A DNA stretch of 64,000 bases from Turnera subulata (lineage: Eukaryota > Streptophyta > Magnoliopsida > Malpighiales > Passifloraceae), in assembly GCA_028386065.3 (NCBI GenBank), contig JAKUCV010001864.1, positions 284,684 through 348,683 on the forward strand. The letters are read 5' to 3'. Under the pieces are notes generated by a model. It saw nothing but the letters and a program-made list of their open reading frames with translations. It made no database searches and had not been told where the DNA came from. A program made the position numbers and the translations under genes. Positions 21,937 to 31,753 of the stretch are shown here, piece by piece (position 1 is the stretch's first letter; each line of letters begins with the position of its first letter).

Positions 21937-23026
21937 ATGGGAAGCGGAACTAGCTACAAGTTTAACCCCCTTTCAACATCCCCATGCATGATGTTTTTGC
22001 TTGTTTGCTCATTGGCTACTCTGTCTTCTGCAACTCTTAAAGTAGGCTTTTATAAATCCTCTTGCCCATCAGCAGAAACTATTGTGAGAAAAGCAGTGAC
22101 CAAAGCCGTATCACAGAATCCTGGTATAGCTGCCGGCCTCATTAGGATGCATTTTCATGACTGTTTCATCAGGGTATGTATATCTATAGATTACCTCCAT
22201 GGTTTTTACTAGTACTCTTTGGCCATATCACAATATCATTGTTATTTTCTGTCAGGGTTGTGAGGGCTCGGTGCTGCTAAAATCCACTCCAGAAAACGTA
22301 GCAGAGAGAGACCATCCTGCCAATAATCCTAGCCTTCGAGGGTTCGAGGTCATTGACGAAGCCAAGGCTAAAATTGAAGCTGTATGCCCCCAAACTGTGT
22401 CATGCGCTGACATTTTAGCATTTGCTGCCCGTGACAGCTCCTACAGAGTTGGAGGAATAAACTATGTTGTACCTGCAGGACGTCGTGACGGTCGAGTCTC
22501 TAGAATGAATGATATAGTGAACAATCTTGCTCCTCCCTTCGCTAATCATTCACTTTTGGTACAAGTGTTTGCCAGAAAAGGACTGTCTGTTGACGATATG
22601 GTTACACTATCAGGCGCACATTCTGTTGGAATCTCGAACTGCACCAAAGTTTCTTTCCGCCTCTACAACTTCAACGCCACCCATGGACAAGATCCCTCAC
22701 TTGACTCTAGCTATGCTGCTTTCCTGAAGACTCTGTGCCCACCACCAAGCGACAAGGTAAGTAGAAACCCACCGGTGTCACTTGATCCTACTCCAGAGCG
22801 TCTGGACAACAGGTACTACATTGAATTGACCAAGCATCGTGGGTTACTGGTGTCGGATCAGACATTGATGAGCAACCCCACTACAAGAAACATGGTCTTG
22901 GCCTATGCTAGGAATGGTGCATTATGGGCTGCCAAGTTTGCTAAGGCTATGAAGCGCTTGGGGTACATTGATGTTCTAACTGGAACACAAGGTGAAATTA
23001 GGAGGCACTGCAGTGTTGTGAATTAA
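21937..23026 (+). CDS. Class III peroxidase POX1
   Basis: A secreted heme peroxidase (H2O2-dependent oxidation of phenolics in the wall or apoplast). Two exons, 21937-22173 and 22256-23026, give 335 residues. A signal peptide (hydrophobic [18 protein letters not shown]) precedes the mature start [11 protein letters not shown]. Distal Arg70 and His74 lie in RMHFHDCF. Proximal His201 lies in TLSGAHSVG. The structural cysteines and the typical C-terminus (GEIRRHC) are present. In most family members the segment after the intron reads GCDAS or GCDGS; here it is GCEGS, so a distal calcium ligand Asp is Glu. It is nearly identical to POX2. The phase-0 intron is at the classic position after HFHDCF. 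The 3' flank is interrupted by the Mutator-like element at 23233. The specific substrate is unknown. Confidence 0.93.
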
Positions 23027-23221
23027 GGTTAATTACCAGCTGATTCTGCTTGCTTGTGATAAGGGTTTGGGCAGATGATTAAGGTTTTACATCAATTGTA
23101 CAAGTAATTTCTTTGATTCGTTGTCTCCTGTCTCTCTTCTTCTGACTTGGGTCTTTGTAAGTTTTTACAGTTGTCTGTTGACAATTGATATCTTATCAAT
23201 TTTATTTTTCTTATAGTATAA

Positions 23222-23232
23222 CTATAAATGCT
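23222..23232. repeat. Target site duplication, left copy (autonomous-type MULE)
   Basis: CTATAAATGCT, repeated exactly at 29696-29706. Confidence 0.88.
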
Positions 23233-23322
23233 GGGCTCAATACATTTTACCCCCTGATCTTTAGGTCAAACTTAAATGACCCCCTGAAAAAAAACTGGAA
23301 TTTTACCCCCTTAACTTTAATA
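23233..23322 (+). repeat. Left terminal inverted repeat
   Basis: About 90 bases matching the inverse complement of 29606-29695 with only a few differences, including the internal words CTGATCTTTAGGTCAAAC and TTTTACCCCCTTAACTTTAA. The sequence is AT/C-rich, reading AATGACCCCCTG. Confidence 0.88.
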
Positions 23323-23646
23323 TTTCGCAATTAACCCCCTATTTTGGGTTAGACGTTAGCTTCAGTCCAGGTGGTGATTTGTCCGTCGTTAGAAAAGTTT
23401 TCTTAAACCCCCACCGGACATGTGGAGGTGGAGATGCGTTCCCACCACTACTTCCCTCCATTCCCTCCATTTCTTCCCTTCTTTTTTTTTTCCCTCCTCC
23501 ATTTCCCGCAAAAATCCATCCATGCCTTTAGCCAATAGCATAAAAGGCAACCCCTCCTTACTCACTTCTACCCATCCTCACTCATTTCTACCCATCTGCT
23601 ACAAAAAAAAATCACCCAAAAGACCATTGAAACAAAGTCCAAACTC

Positions 23647-24087
23647 ATGTCTTCATCCGCTGTCAATTCACGCAGCCATGGAAGGAGTGGAAGGAAAGAA
23701 GAGGCTGATTTTCACAGATTTTGTAATGTGATGTGCAAGTGCAAGAAGAAAGCTCAGGTAGGAATTTCAGAGTCTCTGCAGAATCCTAGAAAGTTATACT
23801 ACTGGTGTGACACATGCGGGTTCGTTGGGTGGTGTAAAGCACTCAGTGGTGATTGTGTGAAGGTTGAATGCAATACAACTGGTTCAGAAAGCAACGGCAT
23901 GGCTGAAGAATTGAAGGGCTGTTGCAAGGGGATTGAAGCATGCTTTAATGGGGTTCAATCTTTGGGTAATGAAGTGGCAGAATTGAAGAAGTTAGCTAAC
24001 AGGGGAATTATGCTCTTGATGTGTATTCTAGGTTTCAATGTGCTAGTTTGTCTATTACTTGCAGCGAGTGTAGGAAATAAAATCTGA
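23647..24087 (+). CDS. GRF-type zinc finger / transmembrane protein carried by the MULE
   Basis: An intact, single-exon 146-residue protein. Residues ~30-63 fit a GRF zinc finger (C-K-C, then about 22 residues with an aromatic-rich YYWCDTCGFVGWC end), a nucleic-acid-binding fold. An acidic helix follows (~90-120, GMAEELKGCC, EVAELKKLANRG), and the chain ends in a single hydrophobic span (~126-142, LLMCILGFNVLVCLLLAA) with only a few residues after it, suggesting a tail-anchored membrane protein. Similar small GRF proteins are widespread in plants. It lies wholly inside the transposon, near the left end, pointing towards the transposase gene. Its frame is undamaged although the transposase carries many lesions. 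It could help transposition as an accessory protein, or be a captured host gene. No biochemical role is known to me. Confidence 0.75.
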   Translation: MSSSAVNSRSHGRSGRKEEADFHRFCNVMCKCKKKAQVGISESLQNPRKLYYWCDTCGFVGWCKALSGDCVKVECNTTGSESNGMAEELKGCCKGIEACFNGVQSLGNEVAELKKLANRGIMLLMCILGFNVLVCLLLAASVGNKI

Positions 24088-24568
24088 ATGGGTAAGTAGA
24101 ATGTAATGACTCTATTTCTGGTATGGAATGCAAATGAAATGCTAGTGCTTGTAACATGATGAAATGGGAATGGAATGGAATGCAAATGGAAGTTACGCAA
24201 ACTGAAAGCTTTTGGTATGTACCTAATGCAAGATGCATGAAAACAATCGAGCCTCTTCCCTGCTTCCATACCGCACGACTCCAATCCAACAAGTCCAATT
24301 CACCATATCCACACAAGTAACCACAAACACATCCAACGGAAGCAAACCACAAACACATCCAATACATAAACCATCACAAATTAGAGTGAAATGTAAGTTT
24401 AGCAACACAAACAAGCTTACCAGCACAGAAACCCAATCCAACAAAAACATTAAGTATTACATGCCAAGTGAGTTTCATTCTCAAATTTTATGATGGCATC
24501 AAAAAATTAGCATGCCTCCTGTTTATGATCTACATGCTATGCAAAAGGTGGCTGCAGTGTATATGACA

Positions 24569-27500
24569 CTAAAGCTTCCATACTTTAGTAGCTGGAAAAT
24601 CCTTACGTGCTCTCCTAATAGGCCTTGGTGGTGCAACAGGTTGAGTTGCGCTGCACCTAGCAGAAGCCATAAATCCAGAAATTGGGCGTCTCATCTGTTT
24701 AAAAGAATAAGATGAACAAATTTGTTAGTAAGTAAAGCAAGTTAAACGTTAAGATCACTTATGCAAATTTTGGAGGGATAATGATAATGATAAAGGTAAA
24801 CTTACAGGATTTTGAATAGATAAGCTTGGCGGTGGCCTATACTGCTGACTCATAGGTTGCCTCACCTGCTGCAAAATATTGTTCCTCTTTAAGAATGAAT
24901 ACAGAAACAAAATAACCTAGAATAAATAATTGAAGGGAGGTAAACTTACAATATTTGGAGGACAGCTGCTTGAGCTTGGCATATTTGGGAGGCTCATTGG
25001 CTGGTTAATATTCTGCAAAATGATTAACATAATTAAGATACAAAATTATGTTGATAAAAGTGAATTGGCATTAGGATAGACAAAGTAGGGTGAGATGAAC
25101 TCACAACATTTGGAGCATAAAGGCTTGATCTTGGCATATTCTGAGAAGTCACATTCGGAATGTTGGAGATTGGCCTATGTTGGTGAGTGACAGTAGATTG
25201 TTGAGTTGGTAAATAAGCAGCATCCATATGCATTGGTCTAATTGCCTATAACAAAGTAAAATCAGGACAAGTAACAGCATATACACGTTAGTAGCAATAT
25301 TATGAAGCAATTATTTTGCAGCAAATAAAATGGAAGATATAGTAAAACTTAACTGGCAATTTTGTAGGTCTCCTTGCATCCTCCTGTTCATGTCGAGTTG
25401 CAGCAGATGATGTATCCTCACCTATTGATGCATTCTGCCCACCATTAACATTAGGACTATGTCCTTCATCCCTCTGTCTCTTTGCTTTTGGAGGCTTTGC
25501 ATTTGGGTGTCGTGGATTGGTACAAGTCCTGATATTGTGGCCATATTGCAGACAATTTTGGCACATAATCCTCCCACCTGCCTTGGTGAGTCTATATGGC
25601 TGAGATGGTGTGTCCTCTTCCTCTCCTCTTCTCCTTGCAATTGGTTTCCTGCCACGCTTCTTCTCTTCTCTTGCAACTGGAGGCAGGCAAAGATCAACAT
25701 CTACTTGTGGCCAGTGTGCTTCACCAGGAACAGGTTGAATACCGCCTTCATAACAGGTCACAAACCGCTCCAGTGTGTACCAATCATCAACATAGTCTTT
25801 AGGATTCAGATTGCTGAACATAATGGCAGCACATGCATGGTGGCAAGGTATTCCTATGTATTCCCACTTCCTACAGAAGCAACTCCTACTGTCTAGATCA
25901 CAAATGATAGTACTCTCATAGCAATGTGAAACTTCAAATCGCATCCCAGATCCTCCTGGAATGACAATGCAGTTCATAACCTCTTGTTTTTCCTTCTCCA
26001 ACTTCTTCAGAATTCTGGGACAGATCCTGATGCATCCATGCCTGCTTCCTCGTAAATCTCCTCATCAGTAACCTTCTGATGCCTTCTAACATAGTGATGA
26101 TTGGCTTATCTCTAGTCTCTAAAATTAGAGCATTGAAGCTCTCTGCCAAATTATTTAGGAGGAGCTCACACTTGGTCCTAGAACTCATCTTATGCCTAGC
26201 CCAAAGCTTGGTGTCGATTCTCATCAACCAAGCATAAGCATCTTCTCCTCCACCAGGTAAGCCTCTCAGCATTCCCATCCAGTGAATGAAACCATTCTCT
26301 GTATAAGACCGGGCAGCATTCCACAAGTAGTCCTTGAAGGTCTTTGCGGGCCACTACTTCTGAAAATTGCACCACAGGTGTCTTAAACAGAATCTATGAT
26401 ACAAAGCTCAGTTCATTATCGAACAAGCTTGTCAGCCCCTACATGACCACAATGTAACAGAAATTAGAAAATAAGAGCATAACTATTTATCAAAATGTGA
26501 AATTGCAAATTCTGTTTTGTTAGGAAATAATCATGAACAAAAAAACTTACCTTCTATCTGTCATAAATGAAAGTCCATCCTCTCTCTGCTGGTGAGCCGA
26601 TATCTTGGAATAGTAGTTCCAAGAACCAAGTCCAACTATCCTTGCATTTAGACTCGACAACAGACCAGGCAATGGGAAATATATTGTCATTGGCATCTTT
26701 TCCCACTGCAGCCAGAATTTGTTGGCCTCTGAATTCACCTTTCAAATGGCAGCCATCTGCGCCTATGAAAGGCCTACAACCTCTAGTGAAGCCATCCTTG
26801 CAGCCCTTCAAGCATATATACAGCCTTTGAAATTCTCCATCAGGGGCAGAGATCTTCACTGTGCTGCCAGGATTGAATTGCAACAGTGCCTCACAATATC
26901 TCCTCAGTAAGCCATATTGTAGACTCTCATCACCCCTAATAATTCCAAGTGCAATTGCCTTTCCTCTCTCACACTTGGCGGGAGAAACATAAACATTATG
27001 CTCTCTTCTAACCCTTTAAACAAGCACCTTTGGATCGATGTTGGGATTATCTCTGATATCCTCCAGGTACTTCAAAGCAACCCAACGTGCACTAGCCTTC
27101 TTGTGCTCATATGTTCTCCCACAAGAGTGTTCTTTAATAGGATATCTTTTCACCATCCAACAATCCTTTCTTGGGCTGGGAGATGAATGAATTCTCCATG
27201 GACAGCCCTTGGCGCATTTGGCAGTGATTCTTTTGGCATCATTCTGGCGATACACAAAATCATGTCCTACTTGAATTGCATGTTCTTTTAGGGCCTCCCT
27301 GAATACTTGATAATCCTTAAACTTCATTCCTTGTGCAAAATTGAACTTTTGCTTCATGTGAATAGCCTCATCAAACTCTAGTAAGTTGGGTGGCCTGTTA
27401 GCATTGTCGTCATCAGATGGTGGTGGACTTCTCAACACATCACTGTCACAAGAATCAGACACCACTCTATCCAAATCTAAATCCCAACCATCAACTATGG

Positions 27501-28380
27501 AACCAGCTGCTCCTTCAGGCCTATTTCCTTTGTCTTTGAATGCACTGTCTTGTCCTATAGGCCTCTTTCCTTTGTCTGCACATGCATTGTCTTGTCCAAT
27601 AGGCCTCTTCCCTTTGCCTTTGCTGGACTCATCCACATTCACTTCAAAGTCTTCATCCAAATGGACGTCAATATGTTCATCCCAGTCTTCTTCATAGTCT
27701 AGCCCAAAGTCTTCTTCAAACTCTTCATGGTCTGCATTATAATCATCTTCATAGCCTTCATTTGACATTTGGGATGGCGAATAATCAGCATCTTCCTCAT
27801 CATTATCAGCTTCAGCTTCACATTATTGTTCTTCCTCAAATCCTTCATTGCCAACCTCATCATCACTGTCATGTGCTTCTTTATCAGATCCAACTTCATT
27901 GCCAACCTCATCATCACCACCAGACATTTCAGATGGCAAGAAATCATCACTGTCATTGTTGCCTCCCGACTTATTTGGTACTTCCTCAATTACTTCTTGC
28001 TCTGCCTCAGCTGCATTCTGCCCATCATTATCTTCTTCAACTTCCCTACCTTCTTCGTCAGCAATGTTAAGATCATTCCAAGCATGCTTCACAAACACCT
28101 CGATGGTATCTATTCCTCTTTCCTCCATACTGTCTATTATCCAGAGCAAGTGCATTTCATTCTCAGTTGGCCGCAAGTCCTTTGTACTTTCATCTTGGAA
28201 CTTGTAGAAATACTCCACAGGTGGAAAGTATTGTAACTCCTTCATTCTGAGTTCATACTCCACCAAGGAAGCATAGTCACTACCAACCTTATCATCAAGC
28301 GTTTCCCCTCCAACATAAGGCTTGTCTGCCCTATTGTGAAACCAAGTCCCACCAAAATGAAATTTCCAATTGACAATCAT
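24569..28380 (-). pseudogene. MuDR-type transposase, broken
   Basis: In transcription order: a PB1-like N-terminal domain (start MIVNWKFHFGGTWFHN, 28380), a very acidic linker, a MuDR DNA-binding region (FKDYQVFREALKEHAIQ ... CAKGCPWRIH), the MULE DDE domain (FIGADGCHLKGEFRGQQILA), a SWIM finger (SCFCRKWEYIGIPCHHA), a CCHC knuckle (CQNCLQYGHNIRTC) and a Pro/Ser/Gln-rich tail. The tail is encoded by separate exons 25245-25105, 25012-24950, 24868-24806 and 24694-24569, all phase 0 with GT-AG borders. Breaks: in-frame stops at 27823-27825 (TAA), 27016-27018 (TAA) and 26554-26556 (TAG), a frameshift and a further stop in 26440-26330, and another frameshift near 26020. It cannot give a full-length product, so the element is not autonomous now. 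Confidence 0.85.
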
Positions 28381-28399
28381 CCTGACAGAATAATAATAA

Positions 28400-29605
28400 C
28401 CAACCAAATCTCATCAATCAATAAACAACATTTATACGAAATCAGAAACAACATTTTTGATAAACGATAATTAAAATCATAAGAGAAGCAACTCTACTCC
28501 ACAAATTTGTACCATCAAATCGAAGACACAAGACTAGTTAATTAAGAAGAGACGCAGAAACACCCAAACATCAAGTGAACATCAACAAAGGCAGGAAACC
28601 AACCAAACAACAACATCAACAGAGATGAGAAAGCAACCAAATCGAAGAAAATATATGAAGATACCAACCAAAAGCATATGTTTAACACAAATAATGGTCC
28701 AAAAATCACAAATTTTCCACAATCAATTTGAAAGAAACAAAGGTAACAGAACAGCAACAATAAAGACAGAGAGAAAAATTACCTTAATGAGAGCTTTCAA
28801 TGATCACCACACCTCGTGTTTATACTTCTACCAACGCCTTGTGATGTAAAGCTCGACTCTTCGACCTTCAATCAGAAATTTCCGGTAAGCAAAAAAACCA
28901 AAATTTCACAACTAAAAGCCTCAACAATTACTCTACTTATCATCTACGAAACAACCACCAACAGAACTCATCTACTTCTGATCCATGCAAAACCAGTGCA
29001 ACCATGAGTTAAAAGTAAAACCCTAAGCCCTACTTCTCATGCAAACCCACAAACTCTCAAAACCTAACAACACAAAAAACCAGTGCTTTAAGAGCAGACC
29101 TACCCTTGTCACTGCTTCAGAACTGAAGGAACCCCTTCTTAACTTTCGCTCTCGGACGCGATCATCACGGAACAAGCAACCATCGTCCCCCCGAGAGCAT
29201 GTAGTAGTTGTAGTCGACGAAACACCTATAGTCGCTCCTTAACCAAAACTTCAATCCCTCTCTTTTTTTGGAGTAAGCAGCCGGAAGAGGAAGAAAGGAG
29301 ATAAAGAGACCAAGCGTTCAGAGGAAGAAACAAGAGGAAGAAAGAAAATAAGAGGCTGGTGTAGTGAGAAAAGAGAAAAAGCACGGGAGAGAGTGATGGC
29401 AGTTGTGTTAGTTGGCACAACTTCCATTGCAAACCAATGGTCAGGATTGAGCCGCTTGATCCAAATCAACGAGCGGATTTGATCCTTTAATGCAAATAAA
29501 TGGTGGGGATTGCGCTTTAATACACGTGTCACAAATCTGCGCGCCACTGTTAACTCTGTTAACGGCGTCCAAATCGGGCCAACCATAGGTGCTTAAACCG
29601 ACCAA
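28400..29605. other. Transposase leader and subterminal region of the MULE
   Basis: DNA between the transposase start and the right terminal repeat. No coding region is supported. A possible acceptor (CTGTCAG) just before the transposase ATG suggests an intron in its leader. GA/CT-rich stretches at 29280-29400 would lie in the transcript leader. Confidence 0.45.
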
Positions 29606-29695
29606 ATTAAAGTTAAGGGGGTAAAATTCCGGGTTTTTTTTTCAGGGGGTCATTTAAGTTTGACCTAAAGATCAGGGGTAAAATGTATTGAACCC
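29606..29695 (-). repeat. Right terminal inverted repeat
   Basis: Inverse complement of the left terminal repeat. Differences are the third-fifth bases of the tip (GGGTT versus GGGCT) and a few small length differences in C and A runs. Confidence 0.88.
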
Positions 29696-29706
29696 CTATA
29701 AATGCT
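29696..29706. repeat. Target site duplication, right copy (MULE)
   Basis: CTATAAATGCT, identical to 23222-23232. Confidence 0.88.
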
Positions 29707-29893
29707 GGTTTAGATTAAAAGAATGTGATCAATGTCCAGTTATATAGCAAAACAATAGCAAATATATATGTTGAATGAAATTGAAATGCGCCTTTTTATT
29801 TATCTATAATCTACATAAAGTGCAAAATAGAGAACCAAACTAGTCAGAACCTGATGAAGAACAACGTTTGGGGCTGTCACCATCATTTCGCAG

Positions 29894-30684
29894 GGCTGTG
29901 ATTCTTCTATACACCTTAAGACCACTCCAGAAAACTCACTGTCAGAGAGAGACCATCCTGCCAAGTATCAAAGCTTAAGAGGTTTTGAGGACATTGAAGC
30001 TAAAGCCAAGATTGAAGCTATTTGCCCGCAGAAAGTGTCCTGTGCTGATATTATTGCTTTTGCTGCTCAGGATAGTGTGCCTACTGCCTATAAGATTGGG
30101 GCAATAAACTACGCGATCCCAGCTGGACGTCGCCATGGCCTCGTCTTCGATTTTGATGAAGTGGGTCAAAATCTGTCACCTCCTTTCTTCAACGCAGAGT
30201 AACTTGCTCAAAATTTTGCACGAAAAGGACTACCAGTTGATGTGATGGTGACCCAATCAGGAGCATTATTTTCAATTGGTGTCTCACATTGCTCTTCATT
30301 CTTCTACCGCCTCTGTAATTTCAACTCCACTCGTCCCCTAGACCCTTCCATGGATCCTGGATATGCAACTTTCTTGAGGAGTAATTACCCACCTCCATTT
30401 GATGAAACTCAATAGCAGTGATCTTACAGTGGGGCTTGATTCTACTCCTAACAGACATGACCATAAGTACTACACCGAGTTGAAGAAACATCAGGCAGTG
30501 TTCACTTCTGATCAGATATTGATGAGCAGCAGTTCAACGCAGGAAATGGTGTTGACAAACGCAAGAGAAGGTGCAACTTGGGCTGCAAATTAAGTTCAAG
30601 AAGGCAATGGTGCGGATGGGTTCTGTTGACGTGCTAACTGGAACACAAGGTGAAATCAGGAGGCAATGCAGTGTTGTTAACTGA
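29894..30684 (+). pseudogene. Peroxidase pseudogene, second exon only
   Basis: Begins right after an intact-looking acceptor (CATTTCGCAG) with sequence matching exon 2 of the peroxidases and runs to the usual C-terminus (GEIRRQCSVVN). It is closest to POX3 (SERDHPA, EAICPQ, SCADIIAFAA, DPSMDP, MSSSSTQ). The first exon, with the signal peptide and distal His, is absent. Lesions include an in-frame stop in the equivalent of the FNAEQL segment (near 30200), an insertion at DSVPTAYK, a frameshift around 30405-30415 and another near 30590. The proximal-His region reads TQSGALFSIG, so the proximal His is lost as well. It lies directly downstream of the MULE in the POX1 3' flank. Confidence 0.9.
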
Positions 30685-30895
30685 CACTGGCAGCTGAAGA
30701 GGCCGGGTTACACACAATAATTACACGCCAAATATGTACTCTTTCATTGTTTCATTCTTTTTATGACTGTTTTTTGTTTCGTCATTAAATATGGTCTCAC
30801 TAGAGCCATTGTATATCGTTTTGCTTGGACAAGTTGCTACCCAATAGAAGTGATTGAATAAAATTATTGTCAAGCTCTCATGGGATAGTAAAGGC

Positions 30896-31210
30896 TCAAC
30901 TCAACTGAAAGGAGAGAAATGGAGAGAGAGAGGGAGGGAACGAAACATTGTTTTGCCGTTTTGAGCTTCTCCAACTAAGCCCATGTAGCTTAGAATCAAC
31001 CAAACTGCACAAGTGCTTACTGATACCAGAAACAGAAAGAAACTGATACCCCATGGCCCAAGCAAGTTGCACATCCACTACAAACATAGATTGAGTTGCT
31101 GCTCTCCTTGCTTGGCTCATTAATCCAGGTATTTCCATGAGCAAGCTTAAAGCGTCAATGGTGCCAGCATTTAATTCTTTTCTTTAGCCTTGCAAGTTGC
31201 AAACACCATC
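30896..31210 (-). other. Unidentified protein-like open frame between peroxidases
   Basis: A minus-strand frame stays open from about 31174 to 30896, passing an ATG at 31144. It reads with a non-random, folded-protein character (IPGLMSQARRAATQSMFVVD, then AWAMGYQFLSV and SKLHGLSWRSSK). I do not recognise it. It may be a fragment of a captured host gene. No upstream exon with a matching donor was found. Confidence 0.25.
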
Positions 31211-31642
31211 CCATATACACGTAGACAAATGGGTTCTTGGAGAAAGGACAAAAACAAACGAGAAAATAATCTGGACAGAAATGCTTTAATGGGACAACTG
31301 TGTATGCACGTCACAAAAGGGCAAACGCCTATAAGATTGTGACCAATGAATTAAGAAATATTAGGAATTCAATCCTATCGTGAAAGACAAGAATGAGCTA
31401 CAAAATGATGTGGTTAATTTGCCGTTTTGACAATAAAAATGGTGTAGACGTGTTTGTTTCTTGATGCCGGTAGTTAGCCGTGGAAGTATCTACGATGGAA
31501 TGAACTGAGTTGGTCTATTCGCACCTTAATTTTGACATGAGGAGGTACTGGGGGCCTTTAGAGAAAAGGACACAGATATAGAGCTCGATCCACCATATAA
31601 AGAAAAGGGTGGATTCTGTCACAGCCGATATGTGCCTCGACT

Positions 31643-31649
31643 TATAAAA
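31643..31649 (+). promoter_or_regulatory. TATA box of POX2
   Basis: TATAAAA about 105 bp before the POX2 start, in the same duplicated context (GTGCCTCGACTTATAAAACC) as the POX1 TATA box. Confidence 0.7.
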
Positions 31650-31753
31650 CCAACATAGATTGAGCTAGCTAGTCACAGGGCTAGCTGACATCTTGCTCTT
31701 TGATCTATTGACTTCTATGCAAGTGTTGTCATAAGCTCATTTTCCACACGATA

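Larger units (their letters stand above)
23233..29695. mobile_element. Two-gene Mutator-like element, 6463 bp
   Basis: A complete Mutator-superfamily DNA transposon. It starts GGGCTCAATACATTTTACC and ends with the inverse complement of GGGTTCAATACATTTTACC. The terminal inverted repeats stay nearly identical for about 90 bp. A perfect 11 bp target duplication (CTATAAATGCT) flanks it. Inside are a decayed MuDR-type transposase gene (minus strand, 28380-24569) and an intact GRF zinc-finger gene (plus strand, 23647-24087), transcribed towards each other from the two ends. The element sits in the 3' flank of POX1: sequence on its two sides joins into a stretch homologous to the uninterrupted 3' flank of POX2 (33040-33195), so it inserted after the peroxidase duplication. 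Confidence 0.88.

Noticed and set aside
27386..28236. Plus-strand open frames over the transposase region
   Set aside because: Antisense shadows of the acidic, repetitive transposase N-terminal region; composition mirrors the GAT/GAA-rich minus strand.
23233..29695. Reading the MULE region as two ordinary host genes
   Set aside because: The long terminal inverted repeats, the 11 bp target duplication and continuity of the flanks with the POX2 3' flank show that the whole block is one insertion.
29894..30684. A fourth functional peroxidase
   Set aside because: No first exon, in-frame stop, frameshifts and a lost proximal-His motif.
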